Source of the DNA: an uncultured Saccharospirillaceae bacterium
GTDB lineage: Bacteria; Pseudomonadota; Gammaproteobacteria; Pseudomonadales; Oceanobacteraceae
Length of the DNA stretch: 64,000 nucleotides
Reading direction: 5' to 3'
Assembly: GCA_947503895.1 (NCBI GenBank)
Contig: CANNFT010000006.1
Span: 186,001 to 250,000 of the forward strand
Shown here: positions 20,467 to 29,177 of the stretch, in pieces
How positions within the stretch are numbered: position 1 is the first letter of the stretch
Layout: each line of letters begins with the position of its first letter
The notes under the pieces: generated by a model
Database searches by the model: none
The model's input: the letters and a program-made list of their open reading frames with translations, nothing else
What the model was told of the DNA's origin: nothing
Program-made: the position numbers and the translations under genes

Positions 20467-20919
20467 ATGATCCGGCCGATTGAAGAACATGAATTAGATC
20501 AATAGCTTGAGCTGTGCGCGGAGCACGCTGAATACGAAAAGCTCCCTTTTCAGGGTAATAATCAGTCTGAACGTTGGAAAAATTTAGTATTTAGCACGTC
20601 GCCAAAGTTGCATGTGTGGGTGAGCGAGCAGGATGGAGTGATTCAAGGTTATATGAGTGTCACGATAGATTACTCCACATGGTCAGGAGAAGCATTTGCT
20701 TATATGGATTGTCTCTACATTCGTTCAGAATATCGGGGCTCTGGCATTGGTTGGGCATTTGTGAATGCTTTACAGCAGTTTGCCGCACACCATCAATGTG
20801 TAGAAATTCAGTGGCAGACCCCTCCAGACAATAAATTGGGGATTGAATTCTATCGTCGTATCGGTGCAGCAGAAAAACAGAAAGTACGTTTTTATATGGA
20901 TGTAGATAGCAACCTGTAA
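20467..20919 (+). pseudogene. GNAT acetyltransferase with an in-frame amber codon
   Basis: The reading frame starts at an ATG (MIRPIEEHELDQ), meets TAG at 20503-20505 after 12 codons, and then stays open in the same frame to 20919 with a clear GNAT domain (YIRSEYRGSGIGWAFVNALQQ is the acetyl-CoA loop; the C-terminus is FYRRIGAAEKQKVRFYMD). Without the stop it would be a 150-aa N-acetyltransferase. A shortened product from an internal TTG at 20608 would lack the first strands. It may be a recent pseudogene or an amber readthrough case. Confidence 0.8.
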
Positions 20920-20946
20920 ACACATAGGGGCATGAATGCTGGAGCT

Positions 20947-20984
20947 AAACAGGCAAATATCGTTTGATATTTGCCTGTTTGTTT
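20947..20984. terminator. bidirectional terminator
   Basis: AAACAGGCAAATATC and GATATTTGCCTGTTT form a perfect 15-bp stem with a GTTT tetraloop, followed by T-rich sequence. It separates the convergent GNAT and tas genes. Confidence 0.9.
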
Positions 20985-21024
20985 ATTAAGTCACGGATTA
21001 ATCCGCACCTATTTGGTATCGAAG

Positions 21025-22065
21025 TTAAAAAGGCATCGGGTGTTGACGTCTTATTTGTTCGATACCTTGCACGACTTCATCGGACAATGTCACATTGATA
21101 GAATCAATATTACTGCGCAGCTGTTCCATGGTCGTTGCACCAATTAAATTAGAGGCGACAAAAGGGCGGCTGTTGACAAAAGCCAGTGCCATTTGGCATG
21201 GATCTAAATTAAACTTTTGAGCCAAATCGACATATTTTTGTGTCGCCATTTCGACTTGCTCCCCCACTCGGTGCTCGGGCCTGGTTTCTAGTGTCAGTCT
21301 TGACCCTTTTGGCTGCGCGCCATTCAAGTATTTTCCAGTGAGAATGCCGCGAGCTAATGGTGACCAAGCTAAAAGACCGCAATTTTCGTGAAGCGAAATT
21401 TCGCTCAAATCGAGATCAAAATATCGGCAGAGCAATGAATATTCATTTTGAATGGAAGCCATGCGTGGCAGGTTGTGATCTTTTGACAGTTGTAGCCATT
21501 TATTTAGGCCCCACGCCGTCTCATTTGACAACCCAATGTGACGAATTTTACCTTGAGTGATTAAATCTTGCAGGGTCGATAAGACTTCTATGAAATTCTC
21601 TTCTTCTTTTTTAGCATCAAAATCGGGGGCAAAGTCCCATGTTTTTCCAAAGTGATACGAGCCTCGATTCGGCCAATGCAGTTGATATAAATCGATATAG
21701 TCCGTTTTAAGGCGTGATAAGCTATCCTCAACTGCAGCGATTATGGAGGACTGGGTGATACGATGTTGGCCATCTCTTAGCCAAGGTAACCCCGGTCCAG
21801 TAATTTTCGAGGCTAAAATGACTTTGTCACGTTGTCCACGAGAAGCAAACCAATTACCAATGATGGTTTCTGTGGTGCCAAACCGCTCTGGGCTAGGAGG
21901 AATGGCATACATCTCTGCGGTATCGAAGAAGTTTACTCCTTGCTCCAATGCATAATCCATTTGTTCAAAACCTTCTTCTTGAGTGTTTTGCCAACCCCAA
22001 GTCATGGTTCCTAAACCTATTAAGCTGATATCGAGCCCGGTCGTGCCGAGTTTCCTATATTCCAT
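21025..22065 (-). CDS. tas: Tas-like aldo/keto reductase
   Basis: 346 aa AKR family barrel. It starts MEYRKLGTTGLDISLIGLGTMTWG, has the catalytic region NFFDTAEMYAIPPSPE (Asp/Tyr) and YQLHWPNRGSY, and ends in the NADPH-binding LVGATT-like SNLIGATTMEQL. The long insert after the catalytic Tyr is as in E. coli Tas, a NADPH-dependent reductase of unknown physiological substrate. It is a single gene. Confidence 0.88.
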   Translation of the reverse strand: MEYRKLGTTGLDISLIGLGTMTWGWQNTQEEGFEQMDYALEQGVNFFDTAEMYAIPPSPERFGTTETIIGNWFASRGQRDKVILASKITGPGLPWLRDGQHRITQSSIIAAVEDSLSRLKTDYIDLYQLHWPNRGSYHFGKTWDFAPDFDAKKEEENFIEVLSTLQDLITQGKIRHIGLSNETAWGLNKWLQLSKDHNLPRMASIQNEYSLLCRYFDLDLSEISLHENCGLLAWSPLARGILTGKYLNGAQPKGSRLTLETRPEHRVGEQVEMATQKYVDLAQKFNLDPCQMALAFVNSRPFVASNLIGATTMEQLRSNIDSINVTLSDEVVQGIEQIRRQHPMPF

Positions 22066-22324
22066 TTTAACGTCTCTCTAAATGTGGTTTAGTGTTTAGA
22101 AGAAAGTGACACTATAAATCATTTTTTGTAATAAGGTGTATAGCTGAGATGCTTAGGCTTGGATAGCATGAGAGGACAAAAGAGTTCAGGAGAAAAGATA
22201 GGATAAGGGGTTCGATAAATATGACTGACTCCATTGAGGAAAGGTGAATTCTGTTATCGAAAAGTCATCGAAAAGCAGAACATTAGAATGAATCTTGATT
22301 GAGTCAAATGGTTGGGGGTGTAAA

Positions 22325-23218
22325 TTAACGCGTCTGCCAAGCCAGCAATAACAAACCAGATAGCACGCTAGCACCACCACTTAATTTGCTCCATGTTGCA
22401 GGTTCTTTTAAAAGTACAATGCCCAATAGCATGGCCAAGGGAATACTCAGTTGACGCATAGCAACAACATAACTTAGGTTATCCACAAAGTACATGCTGG
22501 CTAATACCATGGTGTAGCAACCCGTCATAAATACGCCAGTGCCTAAAATACCGGCTTTCTTGGATATCCAAATGGCGGTCATTTGGTTCAGATTCCCTTT
22601 GAGCATCACAAACAAACCTAGCCATATACTGGCTGACATGCCTTGGAAAAAAGCAAAATAAATAGCATTCACCATTTGGGGTAATTCAGAAAAATGGGAT
22701 ATTAACGTTAATGCATGTTTGTCGATTAATGAATAACCCGTTGTCCCCAGAGCAGATATACAGGCTAGACCTAATCCCATGCTTTTCGTCTGACGCCAAT
22801 GCCGTAGTCCCGGTAATAACATAGTACCCACTAATACGAGCCCAATGCCGAGCCAGTCTATTGCACTAATGGCTTTGCCCAATGCGAACAGGCTCACTAT
22901 TAATGTGACCAATAAAACCGGCAACGCACGAATAATAGGGTATGCGATGGACAACTGCCCATTGCGATATGCCGCGGCCATAGCGCCTAAATAGATACTC
23001 TGAAATACACCGGACACTAAAATCCATAGCGTGATCTCAGCGGTTAACCAATTCAATGATGATGGGAATACAAGGAATACTGGGCTCAAAAAGAAACAAC
23101 CACAAGCACTGGCGAGTAAGAAAAAACTCACAGTCGGCGTTTGTTTCTTGCCAATGTAATTCCAGCCAGCATGCATGATGGATGAGGTGGTGAGTAGAAT
23201 GAGTGCGATCCATGTCAT
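22325..23218 (-). CDS. EamA/DMT-type permease of the phosphonate cluster
   Basis: 297 aa with about ten hydrophobic segments in two EamA halves. This resembles the phosphonate-utilisation-associated membrane proteins found next to phnW/phnX/HD genes in other bacteria, and it lies 52 bp downstream of the PhnZ-like gene in the same direction. A role in export or import of an AEP breakdown product such as acetaldehyde-derived or amino compounds is inference only. Confidence 0.7.
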   Translation of the reverse strand: MTWIALILLTTSSIMHAGWNYIGKKQTPTVSFFLLASACGCFFLSPVFLVFPSSLNWLTAEITLWILVSGVFQSIYLGAMAAAYRNGQLSIAYPIIRALPVLLVTLIVSLFALGKAISAIDWLGIGLVLVGTMLLPGLRHWRQTKSMGLGLACISALGTTGYSLIDKHALTLISHFSELPQMVNAIYFAFFQGMSASIWLGLFVMLKGNLNQMTAIWISKKAGILGTGVFMTGCYTMVLASMYFVDNLSYVVAMRQLSIPLAMLLGIVLLKEPATWSKLSGGASVLSGLLLLAWQTR

Positions 23219-23270
23219 TTCGGTTTCTGCTTGGCTAATAATTTACAAAGAATAAAACCTAATATCGATT

Positions 23271-23873
23271 TTAATCTGTATGGCAGGTAGCTTTTGCATG
23301 ACGCAGGGTTAAATCAATCTGACAGACGAGTAACGGATAGTAGTTTTCTAAAGGTGGCACTGACAAATTGGGTATCTTTGCGAAATCATCGGCGCGACGT
23401 AATTCTATTGCATCATTGAAAGCGGGTGAGCGCTCAAATGCCTTTGATTCGCGTAAGTTGTAGGCACCGCCTTGTAATTCTAAGCTCTGTTTTGATGCGT
23501 CGCTCAGCGAATTAAAATAGTGATTGTCGCGGGCGAGATACCGTTTTGCCGCTACGTGTAAACGTATCGGTTGCGTGATTTCTTTGCTAAAAAAGCGCTC
23601 AAGAAACTGAGCGCCAATGATTTCATGTTTTGTATCAATACCATTATTAGCGATGAATTCCGTACCACTATGTAGAAAATGACCGATATCATGTAGTAAA
23701 GCCGCTACAACCAGTGTGTCGCTCCCGTTGTTCAACTGTGCGAAGTGGGCGCTTTGCTCAGCATGACTTTGTTGACTAATGTTCTCGCCATAATTGAGAT
23801 GGCCATCTGAGTGGAACAAAGACATAAGATAGTCAGCAATTTGAGTGGGTTCTGTCAGCATAGTAGATTTCAC
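23271..23873 (-). CDS. PhnZ-like HD-domain diiron protein
   Basis: 200 aa HD-domain protein. The spacing of H37, H61-D62, H83, H106 and D162 matches the six diiron ligands known for PhnZ (H34, H58, D59, H80, H104, D161), and a Tyr-Gly-Glu (28-30) loop precedes them. PhnZ oxidatively cleaves 2-amino-1-hydroxyethylphosphonate to glycine and phosphate. Its usual partner PhnY is not in the window. It overlaps phnX by one base, so it belongs to the AEP operon. Alternative: a related HD hydrolase of phosphonate loci. Confidence 0.75.
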   Translation of the reverse strand: MKSTMLTEPTQIADYLMSLFHSDGHLNYGENISQQSHAEQSAHFAQLNNGSDTLVVAALLHDIGHFLHSGTEFIANNGIDTKHEIIGAQFLERFFSKEITQPIRLHVAAKRYLARDNHYFNSLSDASKQSLELQGGAYNLRESKAFERSPAFNDAIELRRADDFAKIPNLSVPPLENYYPLLVCQIDLTLRHAKATCHTD

Positions 23874-24703
23874 TATGGCTTTTCCCCTTTGGCTAAGCGC
23901 TTCTCAATATCCTCAACACAAGGAATGAGTTCTGCTACTGTATCAATCACATAATGAGCGCCAGCTGACTGTAATCGACCATATGCGTGTTCACGCATTG
24001 TATATTGCTCGGCTGAAGATAAGTTTTGCCATTGTGCTAGCGAGAGACCCACTTCATTTCCACTAATGGCCACACCAATGGTCCACATACCGGCCGCCAG
24101 CCCTTCTTCGATGCCGGGTAACGTATCGTCAATTTTAATACAGGCATGAGCATGAGAAACATTTAGCTCGATCGCATTCATCCACGCCATATAGGGAAAA
24201 GGCCTGCCTTTTGTGACATCCGTAGCGCAGACTATACTATCTGGTTTGTATCCTGCTTGACGTGATTGTTCGATTAAATCCGTGCACATATCGCGGCTAT
24301 AACCTGTATTACCGCCAATTTTATAATCTTTTTCTTTTAACGCTTTAAATGTCTTAAGCCACCCAGGAATTAATTGGCTATGCATCGCAATGGTTTCAAT
24401 TTGTAGTGGAATAAAATCGTGATAGAGACGATTAATATCCGCTTCTGTAGGGGTTTCACCTTTAACGCACTTCCATCTTTCTAATACATCATTCATCGCT
24501 AAAATTTGTTTGATATGCTCGCGCTTTTCTGTCCCCATGGGTGCGCGGGCCTGTTCCAATGAAATGGGTACCTGTTCCTTTTCAAACAATGCTTGAAATG
24601 CAGCCAAGGGTGCGCGACTTCCAAAATCCACAGTGGTGCCCGCCCAATCTAAAATTAATGCTTGAACGTTTTTTGAATGCGGTGCGGTCTTTAATGTATT
24701 CAT
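23873..24703 (-). CDS. phnX: PhnX, phosphonoacetaldehyde hydrolase
   Basis: 276 aa HAD-superfamily protein. The nucleophile Asp19 is in LILDWAGTTVD and the Schiff-base Lys60 in APMGTEKREHI, which is unique to PhnX within the HAD family. TGYSRDM and KIDDTLPGIEEGLAAGMWTIG complete the HAD motifs. It cleaves phosphonoacetaldehyde to acetaldehyde and phosphate. It is 9 bp after phnW. Confidence 0.95.
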   Translation of the reverse strand: MNTLKTAPHSKNVQALILDWAGTTVDFGSRAPLAAFQALFEKEQVPISLEQARAPMGTEKREHIKQILAMNDVLERWKCVKGETPTEADINRLYHDFIPLQIETIAMHSQLIPGWLKTFKALKEKDYKIGGNTGYSRDMCTDLIEQSRQAGYKPDSIVCATDVTKGRPFPYMAWMNAIELNVSHAHACIKIDDTLPGIEEGLAAGMWTIGVAISGNEVGLSLAQWQNLSSAEQYTMREHAYGRLQSAGAHYVIDTVAELIPCVEDIEKRLAKGEKP

Positions 24704-24712
24704 AATAAAAAA

Positions 24713-25837
24713 CTATTTCTCTAGCCAATAACGATTATTACTAACGATAGTGAGTAGCCGATCAATATCCATTGGAAATACTTCACCAATAGTGCCAATT
24801 CGAAAGCAGGGTGCTTCACTGACTTTTCCTGGGTATATAACAAAACCCTGTTTTTTTAGTCGTGTATAAAATGTTTTAAAATCAAAATCACTGCTGTCTG
24901 GATTATAAAACGCGGTAATGATGGGTGATTGATCCTGCATGGGTAATAAGGGGGTAAATCCAAGCGCTTGCATACCCTTTACCAATTTTTTTTGATTGCT
25001 CATGTAGCGTTCGTAGCGTGCTGGAATACCGCCTTCGTCTGAGAGTTCGTCTAATGCATGTGCAAACGCCCTGACAACGTGAGTGGGAGATGTAAAACGC
25101 CATTTACCTTTTCCTTCTTCCATGGTTTTCCATTGATCATATAGATCTAGACTGAGTGATTGGGCGTTACCTTCACATTTTTCTAATTTACTTTGTTTTG
25201 CAATGACAAATCCAAATCCAGGCACACCTTGTATGCACTTATTGGCACTAGAGATTAAATAGTCGATGGATAGTTTTCCAATGTCCAGTGGAATGCCACC
25301 AAAACTACTCATTGCATCTAAAATTAATTGGCGTTTTGCTTGCGAAACCACATTTGCAATTTGTTCAATTGGATTTAGCATACCGGTAGTGGTCTCGCAG
25401 TGTACAACCGCGACGTGGCTAATACTGGTATCATTTAAAAGGGTTTGTTTAACCACTTCTGGGTCGACCGTGTGCAACTCTCCAAAATTTAAGACACAGT
25501 GGTTAATACGGCAGCGTTGGCAAATTTCTTCGATACGTTGTCCATATGCTCCATTTGAAAGCACTAGCACTTTTTCATCTTTCGAAATGACACTGGACAA
25601 AGTCGCTTCTACACAAAATGTTCCACTACCTTGCATTAACACACTGGTATAACCACGCTCAGTCGTTGCCAAAGAAACTATTTGGCGGCGAATAGACTCA
25701 ACAATATTATTGTAATCGTCATCCCATGTGCACCAGTCTCGAAGTAATGCAGCTCGTACACCTGCGCTGGTTGAGAGAGGCCCGGGCGTTAAGAGTAGGT
25801 AAGGGTTATCGGGGATCATCTGTGCTTTTGCTGTCAT
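24713..25837 (-). CDS. phnW: PhnW, 2-aminoethylphosphonate-pyruvate transaminase
   Basis: 374 aa from the ATG before [20 protein letters not shown]. The ORF continues 21 codons upstream but would cover the operator at 25863-25874, which argues for this start. It is a class V aminotransferase with the PLP lysine K200 in [16 protein letters not shown]. It converts AEP and pyruvate to phosphonoacetaldehyde and alanine. It is the first gene of the leftward operon phnW-phnX-HD-EamA. Confidence 0.95.
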   Translation of the reverse strand: MTAKAQMIPDNPYLLLTPGPLSTSAGVRAALLRDWCTWDDDYNNIVESIRRQIVSLATTERGYTSVLMQGSGTFCVEATLSSVISKDEKVLVLSNGAYGQRIEEICQRCRINHCVLNFGELHTVDPEVVKQTLLNDTSISHVAVVHCETTTGMLNPIEQIANVVSQAKRQLILDAMSSFGGIPLDIGKLSIDYLISSANKCIQGVPGFGFVIAKQSKLEKCEGNAQSLSLDLYDQWKTMEEGKGKWRFTSPTHVVRAFAHALDELSDEGGIPARYERYMSNQKKLVKGMQALGFTPLLPMQDQSPIITAFYNPDSSDFDFKTFYTRLKKQGFVIYPGKVSEAPCFRIGTIGEVFPMDIDRLLTIVSNNRYWLEK

Positions 25838-25862
25838 AATGTTTATGGCACTTTTATTAAAT

Positions 25863-25874
25863 TGGTCTATACCA
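25863..25874. promoter_or_regulatory. probable PhnR operator upstream of phnW
   Basis: TGGTCTATACCA (TGGT-N4-ACCA dyad) within AATTGGTCTATACCA, 26 bp before the phnW ATG. The identical 12-mer, with the same AAT before it, occurs at 26889-26900 upstream of phnS. Two copies on the two divergent arms around a GntR gene make a shared operator likely. Confidence 0.7.
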
Positions 25875-26121
25875 GATGACGAGCACAATATGGTGATCAA
25901 ATGTTTTGGTCAACCCAGTCATAAAAAATTAATATAGGAAAGAATACAGGTGATGGTTTTAATATTTCGGCAATATTATTTAATGATGGTTGTAATGTGA
26001 AATATTTATGACATGTTTTACCGTTATAATTCTGAGCAATACCTAAGTATCGACTTTGTAATTAGTTAATTTCGAACATAAATGCAATGTTTTTAAAATG
26101 GCTAAATAGTAGAGAATTACA

Positions 26122-26832
26122 TTGAATTCTGTAGCTCAATATCAAACTATCCATAATCAGTTGATGGCTGAAATTTCCTCTGGATTATGGTTGGCGGGCG
26201 AAAAGTTACCTTCCGAGCGGGAGTTAAGTGTACGATTTCAAACCACGCGTATTACGGTGCGAGAGGCGCTTCTGCAATTAGAATTTTCAGGCGTAATATA
26301 TAGATTGAATCGACGAGGCTGGTTTGTCGCGGCTCCTCGTTTGCTTTACAACCCAAAGAACAGCGCAAACTTTAATGAGTATGCATGTGAACAAGGTCGA
26401 TTACCCCACACCGAATTACTATCTGTGAAATTACGCACCGCTAGCGAAACAGATGTGGCGCAACTACAAATGGCTCAGGGTGCTCGATTGTACGTCTTGC
26501 AACGTCGCCGTAGCCTAGAAGGGCAGCCTGTACTGCTAGAGCGCATTCGAGTGAACGCTGGATTGTGCCCCGATATTGATCAATTTAATTTAGATCGTTC
26601 ACTGACGGAAATTATGGCAAATCACTACGATATTCGTATTAGTCGTAGTCGTATGCATATGTACCCGACGGTTTTAGATGCTGAACAAGCGCGCCTATTA
26701 CAAGTGATGTCTGGTGCACCAGCAATGTTCATTTCTCAGTCTCGATATGATCAGAATAATCGACTTGTAGAATATACGCAGGAAATCTGGCGACACGATG
26801 TGCTTGAAGTGACTTTAGATCAGCAGTATTAA
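26122..26832 (+). CDS. phnR: PhnR, GntR/HutC-family regulator of AEP genes
   Basis: 236 aa from a TTG start, needed to keep the full winged helix. The GntR HTH (about 5-70, with KLPSERELSVRFQTTRITVREALLQLE) is followed by a UTRA ligand domain (about 85-230). It sits between the divergent phnW and phnS units, the known place of PhnR. AEP or a breakdown product is the likely ligand. Confidence 0.88.
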   Translation: MNSVAQYQTIHNQLMAEISSGLWLAGEKLPSERELSVRFQTTRITVREALLQLEFSGVIYRLNRRGWFVAAPRLLYNPKNSANFNEYACEQGRLPHTELLSVKLRTASETDVAQLQMAQGARLYVLQRRRSLEGQPVLLERIRVNAGLCPDIDQFNLDRSLTEIMANHYDIRISRSRMHMYPTVLDAEQARLLQVMSGAPAMFISQSRYDQNNRLVEYTQEIWRHDVLEVTLDQQY

Positions 26833-26888
26833 CTCGCATATTATCTTTTTAAAATCCTATTTATATATCAATGCAATCAACCTTGAAT

Positions 26889-26900
26889 TGGTCTATACCA
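26889..26900. promoter_or_regulatory. probable PhnR operator upstream of phnS
   Basis: A second exact copy of TGGTCTATACCA, 87 bp before the phnS ATG and 57 bp after the phnR stop. It is preceded by GAATT and followed by AT-rich DNA that could hold the phnS promoter. Confidence 0.7.
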
Positions 26901-26987
26901 ATATTTATTTCTTCATTTAATTGTCATAAAGCATTGCTTTAATAAGCTGAATATCAGATTTTAATTCTATTAAAGCGGGGTAGCATT

Positions 26988-28007
26988 ATGCGGAAAGTGA
27001 TGAAAGCGTTAGTGATGGTCTTGGGCACTTCGATGCTTTCGGTCGGTGGGTATGCGGCGGAAGAATTAACGGTGTACACCGCTCTTGAAGCAGAAGATCT
27101 AAAAAAATATGCGACCAGGTTTAATCAGAAACACCCTGAGATAAAAATTAATTGGGTAAGAGACTCAACAGGCATCACCACCGCCAAGTTGATCGCCGAG
27201 AAAGAGAATCCTCGTGCTGATGTTGTACTGGGCTTGGCTGCCACGAGCTTATTGGTGTTAAAAAAGCAAAATATGTTGCAACCGTACTCACCTAAAGGCG
27301 TTGAAAAACTAAAGACGAGTTTTGTTGATGCCGACTCGACCCCATCTTGGGTTGGCATGAACGCATGGGTCGCATCTATCTGTTTTAATACTATTGAAGC
27401 CAAAAAGCATAATATCCCCAAACCCACGAGTTGGAGTGACTTACTGGATCCTGTTTATCAAGGGCAAGTGATCATGCCGAATCCGAATTCTTCTGGAACC
27501 GGTTTTTTAGATGTATCGTCATGGCAGCAACTGTTTGGTGAGGAACTTGGCTGGGCTTATATGGATGCTTTGCATAATAATATAAGTCGTTACACGCACT
27601 CAGGTTCTAAACCTTGCAAACTAGCCGCCTCAGGTGAAACGGTTATCGGTATTTCATTTGCTTTTAGAGGCGCTCGGCTTAAAGAAAAGGGAGCACCAAT
27701 CGACCTCATTTTCCCTGAAGAAGGATTAGGTTGGGACATGGAAGCAGCCGCTATTGTAAAAGGCACTAAAAATCTATCAGCTGCAAAAACGCTCATGGAT
27801 TGGGTGGTCACACGAGAAGCTAATGAGCTTTACAACGAAGGCTTTGCTGTCGTCGCGATGCCGGGCGTTGCTAAACCAATAAAATATTACCCTCAAAATA
27901 TTGATGAACTCATGATTGAAAACAATTTCGAATGGGCCGCCAAAAATAGAACCACTATTTTAGCCATGTGGCAAAAGCGATTTGATGGAAAATCGGAAGC
28001 ACGTTAA
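26988..28007 (+). CDS. phnS: PhnS, periplasmic AEP-binding protein
   Basis: 339 aa with a signal peptide (cleavage near GGYAAEE) and an iron/AEP-type class II periplasmic binding fold starting TVYTALEAEDLKKYATRFN. GEAxxGISFAF-like ETVIGISFAFRG lies in the hinge region. It is the soluble receptor of the 2-aminoethylphosphonate ABC importer, of the PhnS2 type. An AAAGCGGGG ribosome site precedes the ATG. Confidence 0.9.
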   Translation: MRKVMKALVMVLGTSMLSVGGYAAEELTVYTALEAEDLKKYATRFNQKHPEIKINWVRDSTGITTAKLIAEKENPRADVVLGLAATSLLVLKKQNMLQPYSPKGVEKLKTSFVDADSTPSWVGMNAWVASICFNTIEAKKHNIPKPTSWSDLLDPVYQGQVIMPNPNSSGTGFLDVSSWQQLFGEELGWAYMDALHNNISRYTHSGSKPCKLAASGETVIGISFAFRGARLKEKGAPIDLIFPEEGLGWDMEAAAIVKGTKNLSAAKTLMDWVVTREANELYNEGFAVVAMPGVAKPIKYYPQNIDELMIENNFEWAAKNRTTILAMWQKRFDGKSEAR

Positions 28008-28059
28008 TTTTCAATCTTGATTGAGGTATGGCCGGTTGCTTCAACCGGCTTATGTGAAT

Positions 28060-29163
28060 ATGAATCACTTAGCACAAAAAAATAGTCAAGTCGGTCTGGA
28101 CGGAGTAGAAGATAGTGCTTTGCATGCGCAATCACATCAGGTGCCTCAGCCATACCTCCAGCTAAAAAATATACGACGCCAATTTGATTCGCAGTATGTA
28201 TTAAAGGGCATTGACCTTGAGCTAAAGGCCGGTGAATTAGTGTGTTTTTTGGGGCCATCGGGCTGCGGAAAAACGACACTTTTGCGAGCCATTGCAGGCT
28301 TAGATATGAATTATCTAGGAGTGATCGTGCAGAATGGTGTGGATGTTAGCCGTGTACCCGCACAAAAGCGCGATTTTGGTATTGTCTTTCAGTCTTATGC
28401 ATTGTTTCCAAATTTAAACGCGGAGCAAAATATCGCCTATGGGTTGAGGCGATTATCTAAGATATCGCGTCAGACACGAGTAGATGAATTGCTGACAATG
28501 GTGGGTTTATCTGAGCATCGAAAAAAGCTACCCAGCCAGTTATCCGGCGGACAGCAGCAGCGTGTCGCATTGGCAAGAGCGTTGGCACCTAGTCCTGGAT
28601 TATTATTGTTAGATGAACCGCTGTCGGCATTAGATGCGCAAGTGCGTGAACATTTAAGGGGAGAGATTCGTCGAATACAAAAGACGTTGGGTATTACGAC
28701 CATTATGGTGACGCACGATCAAGATGAAGCGATGGCTATGGCAGATCGAATAGTACTCATGAATAACGGCGTCATTGAGCAATGTGGCACACCCGAAGAT
28801 TTATATAGAAACCCTCGTACACCCTTTGCGGCTCAATTTCTTGGATTATCCAACCTTATTTCTTTAAACGACGGTGGAGTCTTGGCCAGTGGCCATGCAT
28901 TATCGACAAACACCCGCTCAATATTGGGTGAGCATTGCTTACTTCGTCCAGAGCAATGGTGTGTCAGCGACGACCCCGCTAAGGGGTTACCGGCAATTGT
29001 AACGACTCGTGAATTTCTCGGTAACTGTATTCGATTGCAGCTTAAGATGGAAAATGGATACGAAATTGTAGCTGAAATATCCAGCCAAGCGACGACTTTA
29101 ATTCACGCCGAAAAACTTTATGTCGGATTGCCCGAAGACCATCTGGTAATGCTGTCTGCGTAA
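28060..29163 (+). CDS. phnT: PhnT, ATPase of the AEP importer
   Basis: 367 aa from the ATG at MNHLAQKN; a TTG 39 bp upstream is an alternative. Walker A GPSGCGKTT, signature LSGGQQQRVALARAL and Walker B LLLLDEPLSALD are intact, with a C-terminal TOBE-like regulatory domain (about 275-367). Gene context and the FbpC-like type support PhnT2. Confidence 0.9.
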   Translation: MNHLAQKNSQVGLDGVEDSALHAQSHQVPQPYLQLKNIRRQFDSQYVLKGIDLELKAGELVCFLGPSGCGKTTLLRAIAGLDMNYLGVIVQNGVDVSRVPAQKRDFGIVFQSYALFPNLNAEQNIAYGLRRLSKISRQTRVDELLTMVGLSEHRKKLPSQLSGGQQQRVALARALAPSPGLLLLDEPLSALDAQVREHLRGEIRRIQKTLGITTIMVTHDQDEAMAMADRIVLMNNGVIEQCGTPEDLYRNPRTPFAAQFLGLSNLISLNDGGVLASGHALSTNTRSILGEHCLLRPEQWCVSDDPAKGLPAIVTTREFLGNCIRLQLKMENGYEIVAEISSQATTLIHAEKLYVGLPEDHLVMLSA

Positions 29164-29177
29164 CATCTGAGGTTAAC

